A DNA stretch of 64,000 bases from Setophaga petechia (taxonomy: Eukaryota > Chordata > Aves > Passeriformes > Parulidae): the NCBI GenBank assembly GCA_024362935.1, contig JANCRA010000030.1:10487953-10551952 (forward strand), in the 5' to 3' direction. Under the pieces are notes generated by a model that was not told the origin of the DNA, searched no databases, and was given only the letters and a program-made list of their open reading frames with translations. Below are positions 12,401 to 24,400 of the stretch, in pieces. A program made the position numbers and the translations under genes. How positions within the stretch are numbered: the stretch's first letter is position 1; every line of letters begins with the position of its first letter.

Positions 12401-15400
12401 TTGGGTTTCCAGAGCCTCACAGCTTGTATGGTAGGAGTGGAAGCCAGCTGACTTGAGCTTTGCTCACACCTCTTCAGCTCTGGATGATTTCATACCTTGT
12501 TCAGTCTGAAGAAACAAAATGGATCAGGCTGAAGTAAGGACACAAGGGGAGCATTGTGAAAAAGCTCCTTAAAGACCTGGGAGGTTTTTACATTTACTGT
12601 GTTTTTCCAAGTGCTCATTACCTGTGTGAGCCAGGCTGTGTAATTAGCTGCTTGCCCTGATAAAGAAGCACGGGACAGTGTGAGACTTCTGATAACAGAA
12701 TTGCATTTTGCCTAAATGGCTGGGCAGAGAGCACGCTCACCCCAGATAGCCTGCCTGTGGCTTAATGGGGAGTTGCAGCGCTAACGCAGTTTAAACTAAA
12801 CAAGATAAAAGAGTCTTCCTGTGGCGTAATCCAATTACGGTGGTGGTGTAATGCTGGTGAATGTGGGTCGCTGTCTCCTCAGGGCACAGTGAGGAGCTGC
12901 CTTTGCTCTGGCTCTGCTGCCTCCCCGTCTGCTCACAAGGAGCACTGTCTGCCCTTGGAGCGGGCGTGGGGCAGTGCCTGCTGCGTGCTGGCCTTCCCCC
13001 AGTGCGGCTGCCACGTCACTTTACAGTCAGTTCACCACCCCGTTTTACTGCCCCAGCTCATCACACCAGCTCACCGCCCCAGCACACCGCCCCAGCTCAC
13101 CATCCCAGCTCACCATCCCAGCTCACCACCCCAGCTCACCACCCCAGCTCACCACCCCAGCTCACCACCCCAGCTCACAATCCCAGCTCACCGCCCCAGC
13201 TCACCACCCCAGCTCACCATCCCGGCTCACAATCCTGGCTCACCACCCCAGCTCACCATCCCAGCTCACCATCCCAGCTCACCGCCCCAGCTCACCACCC
13301 CAGCTCACCATCCCGGCTCACAATCCTGGCTCACCATCCCAGCTCACCATCCCAGCTCACCGCCCCAGCTCACCGCCCCAGCTCACCGCCCCAGCTCACC
13401 ACCCCAGCTCACCACCCCAGATCACCATCCCAGCTCACCACCCCAGATCACCATCCCAGCTCACCATCCCAGCTCACCATCCCAGCTCACCACCCCAGCT
13501 CACCATCCCAGATCACCGTGTGCCTGGGTGCTGCAGCCACCCTTGGTGTCCTGTCCCCTGTGCTGCACCTGCTGTCAAGGGGCCATGCTGGGTGCACACT
13601 GATGTGACAGGGGCAGTGGCATGCACGAGTGTGCTGCTCTTGCCTGGGTGTTTGTGAAGGGGGCTGGTCTGTGAGTCAGTGCACTGGAGCATTGTGGGGT
13701 GTGCTGGTTTGCCACTTCTCCATGACTTCTCTGTAACCTGGTCTGGCCCCCCAAAAGTGTGAAGCTGAATGCACAAATGCAGTGCTCAGCACAGCAGAGA
13801 AATGGTGTTCTGAGACATGGGCAGCATGCAGAGCTGGGTGGTCTTGGGATCTGTGTTTCTGCAGGTATGCAATTTCCTTAATGAGGCACTGACGGCTGAT
13901 TGCTGTAAAGCCTTGAGGAAGGCAGCTGTGGCAGCTGCATCCCAGAAGTGTGCTCCCTAGAGCCCTCTTAGTAAGAGGTGCACACTGCACCCTGGAAAGG
14001 AGAGCCCCACTCATCTTTTGGGAAGCATTAACAGCAGTGTTTTTTGGGATGTTGTAATCCCCTTAGGGATCCAGTGGCTTTGTGTGTCACTACTGCATCT
14101 TGAAGCATTCAGTTCTCCAGGTGGATTCAGAGTTGCATGGGGAAGTATTTTCTCATGTAGTTTCACTGATGGTTTCAAGTTTTGCAATGAAGTAACCAGC
14201 TCTTTCTGAGACACCTTTGTTATTTATAGGCGTTATCAGTTTCCCTTTCATTTTTATCCTTCTCCAATTAACTACTTCATTTTCCCTGTTGTTCTCTTTT
14301 AAAGAAGTCTCCAGGAGCATGGGTTCTTCATCCCATGTGTAAATTAAATGCCTATAGATGTCCAGGTCCATTTCCCAGGTTCCCTTGGAGCCCCAGGGCT
14401 CAGCCTACTGCCCAGCTGGAGATGGCAGGGGGCAGTGCCCGAGGGGATGTCCTGCTAAATGGGACAGAGGCCTTTTTTCCTCGGCAGTACTTTAGTCACT
14501 CCATAATCTCTATTGCCTTTGTATCTGCTTAGAAAACAAATGCACTGTTGGCATTTGGAATAACTGGCCAGGCCTTTTCACAGCTAAAGCACCAACGACT
14601 TGATTTTGCCAAAATATGCAAAGTGTCTGAACTTAGATTCCTGAAAATCCAACCAAACTGGCAAGACAGTGTCTGGGTGGGGAGGAGAGGTGGGAGGCAG
14701 GAGCCTGGGGCAGGAGGGAGGTGTGGTTGCTGTGCAGCCGTGTTCTTTGCTGCAGGCTGAGCACCACCAGCTCCATGGTGGGGCTTGCTCTGGGGCAGTG
14801 CCTGAGCAAGCTGCAGACCCAGCAGGAGCAGCCCTGCCTTGGCCAGAGGGGCAGATCAGGTTTAAAGGACCTGCTTGCCAAAGAGCTGACTGTGGTGCAG
14901 TAACCCCGTCCTGAGGGCTGTGCAGCAGGTAGATCACCCTGCATGTACTGGGGGGTCACACCTTGCTGGGTGTCACTCTGTCAGGTCCATCTGTCTGTGG
15001 CACACATGAGGAGTGTCTCCCCCAGCCTCATGAGGAGAAGGACCATTCCTTGTGCCCAGTGCCAGGTGCCAGATCCTCTGTCTCGCACGTTCCTTGCCTC
15101 TCAGCCAAGAAAGACTGGGCAGGCTGGGCTCTGGAGTGCCTGTCCTGCTGGCCTGGTCTGCTGGGGCCTTTCCCACTTGGCTCCTGTCCTGAGGGCATGC
15201 TGACCAGGCACAGCTCTGCTTTGAGATTTGCTGGGGCTTCTCCTTGCTTGCAGGAGCCCAGCAGGTGATGCAAGAAGTTTCCTGTTTATATGGCTCTGTT
15301 TTCTTTCCCCATGAGTTTTCTGACAAGTTCATTCATGCTTACATTCTCCTGGCTTGGAGTTCAAGCTAACCATCCCTATATGCCAGCAGTTTTCCCAAAC

Positions 15401-18400
15401 AGACTGTTTCCTGAATATCTTTTCACTAGGACTGACTTACCCATCACAGAGGAAGATGCCTGTAGACTTTACATGTTCGTAAACTATCAGTTTAGGAAAG
15501 ATTTGAATTCCAAGAATTCAAATAAGCAAAAACTTTTGCTTAAATCCTATTGTAAAACGTGGCTGTTTAAAAATCAGGCATGTTTCTTTGCTGAGCCTGA
15601 ACACAAAAGCTGTGTGTGCTGTACAGTGGCTTGGCCTGAGCTGGGCCCCTTGTGAGCAGCAGTTGCCAAAGCTCAGGGAGCAGTCAGTGCACTTTGCTGC
15701 TTTGACCAGACTGTCTCCTGTCCATGTGCTGCTCTGGGGGTAACTGGAGGCCTTGTCAGCACACAGCTCTGGCTTCCTGTGCCCGGCGCAGTCCCTGCTA
15801 GCTAAACATGGGTGCAAAGGTGACAAGTGTCAGCTCTTTGTTCCCAGGCCACTCTGGGGCCAAGGGCTGGCTCGGTGTGATTGCAAGAGCAATCACTGTG
15901 TGAGTGACTGCTGTGGAGCAGTTTGCCTCCTCTGAGAGGCATCAGGCAGAGGTTCAGCGTCTGTGGAGCCTCCGACCATGCTGGGGTCTCCTGTTGGAGA
16001 TGCCAGTTGGGTGCTAGTCTGATGGGGTAATCTTGTTTCTTCTACCCTTCTCCTTATGTTTGCCTTCTTGCCTCCTCTCTTACAACAAACCTTTTGGGGC
16101 CAGGGCTCTTACCAGCTTGCTCTGTGTGTGGTGAGTGCTCAGCTGCTGAGTACAGAGCCCTTCCCCAGTGCACGGTGCTGCCTCCTGCCCACTCCTTGAA
16201 CCAGCTAGCAGTGAGATTTTCTCCTGCACATCATGCTGTCTCTCCTGTGGAGGGTCCAGGGTGTGTTTCCTTACCCAGCACCATCGTGTGATACCAGTTT
16301 GGCTGGATGTGGGGTTGCACTGGAGAGGGACATTTGCCGCTGTGTCCTCGCATGCAGCCCTGCTGCTAAACCCCACCAGTGACCAGGGATTCCCCAACCT
16401 GCTTGGAAGCAGCTTTTTGACCTGGGAGCCAGAGTTCCTTGGCTTTCCATGAAAATAGTCCTGGGATGGGTCAGTTTCTGTGCTCTGTCTCCATGGACCC
16501 TTGCAGCTCGCCCAGTGTGCCCTTGCGTGTAGAGTGGTAATGAATGCCTCAATGTGCTGACTTTTCCAAACTATTGTTTGGAGATTGTAACTGAAGTTGC
16601 AGTTTCCTCATTAGAGTAGCCTTTGTCAGAGCATCTTTAATCAAGGGTCTCCTGAGAGACAGCATTTTTAGAACTTCTTTTTATACCTCCTCTTGAAAGT
16701 TCTTCGCACTGCACCTTGTGAAGAAACTAATGAGATGCTGTGAAAGTTTGTGCTGCTGTTAATTAGGAGAGATCTGAGGAAGGAGTACTGCCCATGTATT
16801 AACTTTATCTTGGCTCACATGTCTCCTCTCTCCCTCTGTCTCTTCTTTGCAGGTTGCACAAACAGCAGATGGCTTGGATGCTGACCTGTGGAAAGATGGC
16901 TTGTTTAAATCCAAGGTCACACGGTACCTGTGCTTCACCAGATCATTTTCGAAAGAGAATGTGAGTCCATTTGTTGAGTGTCTGTGTGATTTGCATCTGT
17001 GCCTGGTATGTGCTTACCCATACGATGATTCATTTTATGGAGCCAATTATAATTCAGGCAGGCATTCTGCTGAGTTCGGGTGAGTAAGGAGGCAAAGTGC
17101 AATGGCAGAATATTTGCATTTTGTGTGTGTTTCTCATGGAAAGAAATTGCTGACAAAATCTTCTGCAATAAAAGAAGCACAAAAGGGAACGTTTGCATTT
17201 TAGCAGCCTCTCACCCTCATTACCTGCTGCAGCAATGAGTGCTGCACACTCATGGTCCTGATTGATGTGTAAGTGGTGGTGAAGAAAATGTTGGTTTCTG
17301 AATCCAGGGGCATCGCAGATATTTTACTGCAGGATTAGCTTGCTTGCTTTGTTGGTTTTGGTGCTGATTCTTGAAAATGTGCCCACGTTGTACATATGCT
17401 ACCACATTCCTGTAATCTGGTCTGACTATTAAGTATGAGTTACTTCGTGATTAGCAGCAGTTGTCTGCCCACACTTTCTGTGGAGGAGAGAAGACCGTGT
17501 GCAGCAAGAGCTTCATGCATTCTGCTGTGTTTTTGGTTGAGGCTACTGTGAAAACTTTGTTTTTTTCTGGAGGAACTGTTGACTTCTGCAATGAATGCAC
17601 TCCATCTAGTGGGTAATCCTGCTTTTGGTCGTGCTTTGGATATTCTCGGCCACTCAGCTGGCAGGGTCTGGAAGTGCCATTGTGTACTTGTGCTTTCACC
17701 ATGACAGGAGCAGAAAAGTGATGGCAGCTTCAGGGGCTGCTCACGGGTCCTGGCAGTAGAGCTGAGGGTTGCCAGTTCCCACATTTGACCTTTACTCCAT
17801 CCGCTTCCCTGCCTACGTCTTGATTAAAGTAAAGCTCCAGAGCTATGGGAAATACAACTTCTGGGGGTGGATGGACAATAATTGTGCTGTTCATCCTGAA
17901 CTATGTGCACTTGCAGGAATAGCAGCCCTGGAGTAGGCAGGAAGGCTATTAAATAGGCTTGTGCTGATTTGAGTATTAGGTTTATCGGTCGCTACCTAAA
18001 ATTTGAAGTTGTCAGAAATAATTACAGGACAGGAGTAGCTGCTGGCTGCAGAGATGGTGTAAATACCCTCAGGTGGTGCCTGTTGGACTTTTGGAAGTTT
18101 CCCCTTCCCTCAGTCCTCTTGACCACGTGGGATATATGATGTGCTTCCCTGCTGGGGGCTAAGGGGCCTCAGTTCCCTCATCTGGGAGGAAGGGAGGTGA
18201 GAGGCTTCTCTCCCTCTGATGTGTTGCTCTTTGGGTTGGAAGTTTTACCATTCAGGGGTTCCTTTTGTGTTTATCAAAATGCTGGGAACTCTTTTCTCCT
18301 GAAGAACAGTGTTGTAGTTAGTAGAGTTAATGCACTTCAGGTATCTGGGGTAGAGCAGAGTCAGTCTGCAGTGCCTTTTTAGCAGAATCATCCTTCTCAA

Positions 18401-21400
18401 CAGTTTATAGCATCTGACATTGCTGTATCAGAGTGTGGCCCTGGATGGTGGCTGTCACAGCTGGGGGCTTTGTCCCCTTCTCTGCACCTGGCAGAGCTGA
18501 CTCCCGGGGTTCCAGCAGCTGATGAGCTCTTTGGACACTCCTCTCTACCTGTCTGCTGCTGACTGAAGAGGGGCTGGTGGTTCAGCAGAAAGTTGCCGCT
18601 GATGTAACACAGACAGATTAAATAAATTAAACATGAAAGATGAATCAGCAGCAACTGCTTCATCTGCTGTTTGCTGTGCCAGGACCATGTTAAGTAACAC
18701 ATTCAGGCTTGGCAGCATCCAGCACTGCTTGCTCCAAGATGCCCTGGACGTGGTGGGCATGTGGGGGCTCCTGGCTTTGGCCCCCTTTCGTGAGCAGAGG
18801 ATGTGTGCCACACTTGTGTCTGGTGGGACAGGGCTGCAGGTCTGCCTACCCTTCTGCTCAGGAGCTGACCATAAAATGCAGGACCTCCCAAAAATAATCT
18901 CACACCTACCTCCCCTTATTTCAGAGCCTGCAAATTTAAGTATTTTGTAAGAATTTCAGTGAAATAATCAGTACAATTTTGTCTGAAAAATTCTTACCAG
19001 ATAAAAACTAAAGGAGATACTTTGCAACCAGTAACAGTAAAACTCAATGACACAGTTTGAGAACTTGGGATTAAATTTTAATTGTGCTGTGTTGTGTTTC
19101 TGTTTATAAAGGCTGTGCAGTACCCGAAATGTGTTCTTTCATATGTGACCCCAGATTATTGGCAGCAGTGCTGGTTTTATCAAAAACCACAAAGAAAATC
19201 TGGTCTCTAAGCCACTGTGGAGGCTGTCACTCTGAATTGGGCTCTGAGCTCTTCAAGCCTTGATTAATAGGACAAGGCATGAGTTCAGAATTCATATGGA
19301 CTCTAAATGAAGTTTGTTGTTCCAAATGGCCTGTGCTTCTGGAGTGCGCTGCATTTGGAGCTAGAACCCTGTCTGTTCAGCACTAATTAGCTAATGCATG
19401 TAATAACTTTGGCTCTGTGTGCATAAGCCATCATCCTGTAATGCTTTTCACTGTTACTGTCATGGAAATGTCATGTTGCTCTTGTAAATGTAGAGGGTGT
19501 AAGAACTGAGGCGACCTGCTCAGTGGATGGCTTGGTGAAAGTAGCACTTCAAGCTGCTGTGCCTACAAAAGGAAGAATTTGGTTGTGCTTCCAAAGATCT
19601 GGAAGTATGGCAGTGGATGAGGTGTTAGAATTTTGAATGCTGAAAGGTGTCTGGTATTTCCTAGTCAGTCATTGTTTGGTTCCTGCCAAGAGGACACGTG
19701 CAAGGGTTGCCTTGGTATGTTCCTACCATTTCTAAAGCTGTGGTCAGATACAATGACAAGGCATCTCAGGCTTCAGCAGGTGGGAAGATCTGGGGTTTAA
19801 TTTGGTGACATTGGCATAATCAACTGTTTCTTTTCTCTCTCCAAAGAGTCATTTAGGCAACGTCTTGGTCGACATGAAGCTCATTGATATCAAGGACACT
19901 TTACCTGTAGGCTTCATGCCCATCCAGGAGACCATTGATACACGTAAGTTGACATCTGTTCCTGTCCCACTCTGCCAGTGCTTGTGTGGGCAGGCAGAGG
20001 AGAGCTGTTCCCAGGCAGAGGGATGCTCCCAGCACTTCTGCTCTCTGGGGTGGCATGGGCACGTTTAGGGGCAGCTCTGGGCTGCAGTAAAACAGGCTTT
20101 GGTTTTCTTGTCCTCCCCAGGCTGTTTAATGGGGCTGCCTGTCTGTCTTCACTCACCTGCTAGAGTCCCATGTGTCTGGGGAAGGAAGGGAGAGTTTGAA
20201 GAGTGGACTGGGCCGAGCAGGAGCAGAGCTGCTGTGTCAAGGGGTGTTCAGAAATGCACTGAAAGGAAGGGGGTGGGGGTTTGTGCCCTCTCACTGTACA
20301 TCTCCTGCTGTGGGGGAACAAGGGCTCCTGTCCTGCCAGCAAGTGCTGAGGGGTGTCAGATATGTTTGTGCTGGTTGACACAAGGCACAAATGCAGTGTC
20401 CAGGGGGAATATCATCCTCATTTCTGCAAGGTAGAATTGCTCCACTGCAGCATGTAAGTGAGCAGCTCCCAAGCAGTGTGTTCAGCTCCCCTGGGATTGT
20501 GCCAGCAGCAGCTGGAGCCACGTCTGGTGTCAGCCTGTGCTGTGCAGCAGGCACGAGGGCGTTGGGCTGCAGGGACGAGCCCCACGGGAGTGCAGCGTGG
20601 CAGGGTGGCAGGAGTGCTGCTGGTGCCCAGGGTGCAGCTGCTGTTCACAGGAGGGCTGGTCCCAGTGCACAGCAGTGATGGAATCCAGCCCAGGAGTGAG
20701 CACAGAGGGGTCACATGAACCTGCTTTGCAGGGAATCATTCATCTGGGGCTGCAGCACATGAGGATGGTTTTTCAGTCACTGTGGTCTGGTTCTGATTGG
20801 AACCTGTGGCCTGCAAGTGAAAGACTCTGAGGATTATTCTCCCAGGTCTCTGCTTCTGGAAAATTCTTGGGTGTGTGTGGTATGAGGTAGAATTGTTGGC
20901 TTCTCCTGCTGACCCCTGGGAGTGCTGAACCTTACTGTGTGCTGCTTCCACTTCTGTGAAAGTCCTGCTGGAAAGCTGGAAGGGGGCTTTGTCATTAATA
21001 TGAAATGCATTGGGTTGTGACTGTGACAATCTTTAAAGCAGAGGCACTGCCTGTACTAAGGAAGTGGTGTGAAAAAGAACACAGACAGAAGCAAGTAGTC
21101 AGCTTTGTACCTGCAGAGAGAGTCAAATAAGAGGCACTGATTTTGTTCAGAGTTAGATTTATGGTTACAGGTGTCTCGGTGCTCCTCTCAAAATGGCAGC
21201 TGACTTGCAGTTAATACATTTAATACACTACTCCTTGGTAGGTCTGGAGCAGATTTTCAGGAAGCCTTAAATCCTGGACTCCTAAAGTGAGTTTTAGGCA
21301 CTTCAAACAGAAGTTCTGCTTTTTCCAAGCAGGGGAAGACTCAACTTCAGGGACGCAGGTATTTACCATCTCTAAAAGCACCACTGTAAGTGCAGGCTGC

Positions 21401-24400
21401 ATGCACAGATGCTCTATTGGCACACCTCACACTGTATGCTTATTTGTGCTAGTGCAGCAGCACATTCCAGAGGCTGGAATGGATTGCTGTTTCCCAAGGT
21501 GTGGATTACGAAACAGGAGGAGCCCATGGAGACAGGGCTGCTTGCCATCTGTTGAAATGACAACATATTTTAAGTTGGGAGATATTTGTTCACATTAAGA
21601 TGAAGGGTTTTTATTTTGCAGACACTAGTTTGTAGTTGCTGGTTTTTTTCCAGATTTTCATTCAGCCTCTGCTCTTTAGATTTTCAGTGTATCAGTAGAC
21701 TTCTGTCCTGCTTTCCAAGTGCCTGCATCCAAACAGGAACCTCACCTTGCTCACCCTGAGACTCCTTAGGGTGAGATGGAGCATTGTTTTCCAAGCACTG
21801 CAGATCTGTGTGTGTGTGCCAGTGCCAGCTGTGGTCACAGACAGCACCAGCTCTGGCTGTGGATTGTGTCTGCATGCTGGTAAACAGCCTGAAGAGCTGT
21901 GAATTCATTACATAGATAAGCCTTAACTCTGATGGGCTAGAGTTTTTCGTTATGGATAACGTGGAAACAGTTGCTCTGTGACACGTAGCACAAAGGGCTG
22001 TGCAGTGCATTCATCCACCCTCAGAGCTCAGGGCAGGGCAGCACAGCTGCCTCGTGGGAGGTTCTGGCACTTAGTGCTTTGTGAATCTGGTTTGTCCTTG
22101 CAAAGAACCAGGGCAAACATGTGGGAGTATCATTTCTGTGCCTGCTGACTTGATCAGGAGATGTCACTAACACTTGGGATGTGTGAGATCTGAACAGACA
22201 GCTCTTGCACTCAACCTCTCTGCATGGCAGGCTCTGCCTGCTCCTCCTTGCAGTGGGGTGGAAGTGGCTGGTTGGAAGCACGTAGAAGAACTGACTGGTT
22301 GTATCAGAAGCTTCCAGGTACATTCCTAGAGGCAGTGCTTGTGGGAGGAATGTTTAGATATGGCTGTCCTGGCCAGTGAGGCAAACGTTACCTGGGGAAG
22401 AGCAAGGGAGTGCGAGAGGCATGCGGAGCTGGCAGAGTCACCTGCTGTTCTGTGCTGTGGGGCAGCACCAGGCACACGTGGGAGCTGATCTCTGCAGCAG
22501 GCAGGAGGAGATCTGCTTATTGCAGTGCCAAGAGCACATCTGATAGAACATTCCCCTCTGAATGGCACTCCACTGACTGGTTTGTTGACATATGTCTGTG
22601 CTTTGGCACCAGTTCTGCCATAATTACCTGCCTAATACCTGGAGAGACTATAAATAACATTTATACTCCAATCTTGCATAAAACCCACCCTTTATCCTGG
22701 GTTATTTTTGCAGAAGAAGTAGCTTTCAGAAAGAAGAGGCTGTGCATTAAATTCATCCCTCGAGATTCTACAGAGGCAGCGATCTGCGATATCCGAATCC
22801 TGGGGAGGTCCAAGCAAGCCCCTCCTCAGTACACGTTCATTGGGTAAGTACCCTCACTCCAAAGCTGTTGTCAGGAATGCACTTATACCAAAGCAAGGGC
22901 CTTGTGCTCCTGTAATTACCAAGCAGTAGCTTGTAAGAGGTGAAGCTTATCATTAGAAAATCCAAGTAAGTACAAGTGTTACTGAATTTGATGTAGGAGT
23001 TAACTCACCCCTCCCTTTTTTTAATTGCCCTTGTTCTCACTGACCAAGGTGTTGGTGACACACGTCAGTGGCTGGTGCTGGTGCGTGTGTGCAGCCTCAG
23101 CAGTGCTGCTGTGTTGGTTTCCCAGGGAGCTGAACAGCATGGGCATCTGGTACCGGATGGGCAGAGTGCCGCGCAACCACGACCCCGCGCAGCCTGCGGC
23201 GCCTCCCGCCCAGGCGCCCGCTCCAGCGCCCGCCCCCAGCCTGCCAAGGTAGGTCTGCATTCCAGCTCCTCCTGCTTGATGCTGCATGTCTTGTGGTTAC
23301 TCAGCTTGCCTGGGAAACCACGACCAGGGTGCTGCATCGGCATGGAGTGATTGTGTCACAATCTGATAAGGGAATGTGCTGTTTGTTGAAGTATTTGCCT
23401 GTTGTTGTGTAAAGAAAAATGGGTGAAGAAGCCAGAAGAAAGGAAATGCCTGCAAAGGAAGAGAAGCAGCAAACTGTACCTTTCCTTTGCTTTAAACTGT
23501 ACAGGATGTTGTGGCTTCCAACACACACATGTTCAGAGGGTGAACCAGAGCTGCAGCCAGGCTGATTGTTCTCCTTAACCAGAGGGAGGGAGAAGTGTCT
23601 CTATAGACTTCAGAGGGGAAACAGGTTTTGCTCATCTCCAGGATCAGTTTGTTCATGGTTTGAAGTACTGGTTCTTGATTTTTTATTTTCTTGAGCCCGT
23701 TGCTGAGCTCCAGTTATGCAGCTGTCATGAGCATGCACAGCAGCCTGCTCATCTTGTGGGTACTGATGGGAGCAGCGCTGCTGGGCAGTGTGTCTGTCCA
23801 GGCTGTTCTCCCTGTGTTACAGGCAATATTTCTGTGTGTGTATCAAGAGATGTGCTAGTGTGTAGACTTTCACATACCAGTAGTGCTGTAGTGAGAGCTT
23901 ACATGCTGTATTTCTCTGGACAAAGAGGTGTTGTTAAGCAGCAAACCAGCCCAGACAGTGACGAAACTGAGAACTTTGCACTCCTGACATTCACTCCGAG
24001 AGCACAGCACCCAGTGTGAGTTGTGCTCCTGCTGCTGAGGCTCATAGATGGGGCCAGGCTGTTGCCAGGGGACAGCACACTCTCCTTGGGTCCCTTTGTG
24101 CTTTTGCCTATTATGTGTACATGTATTTTTGGAGGCATTTTCTACAGTGCAGAACCTTTACAGTATTACAGTAACTAGTGAGAGCTGGAATTTCGAAGGA
24201 GACAGCAGAGAGGAGTTCCAAGGCCCAGTTTGTGTACAAAGGTCATTATATCACATGGGTGGAAGTTGCTTGTGTCCTTTAGAGTCTTGATTTACAGTCA
24301 TTTCAGAGGTACACTTTTAAACTGCTGCAACGTGTTCCCCAGAAAGCTCTCAGGTACCTCCTTAAGGCAGGTGAGTACATTTGAACCTTCCCCCATGATC

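Noticed and set aside
12861..13657. Three overlapping forward frames of 227-248 codons with a 13-residue Pro/Ser/His repeat
   Set aside because: All three frames read the same 13-bp minisatellite; repetition in every frame shows DNA-level expansion, not a protein.
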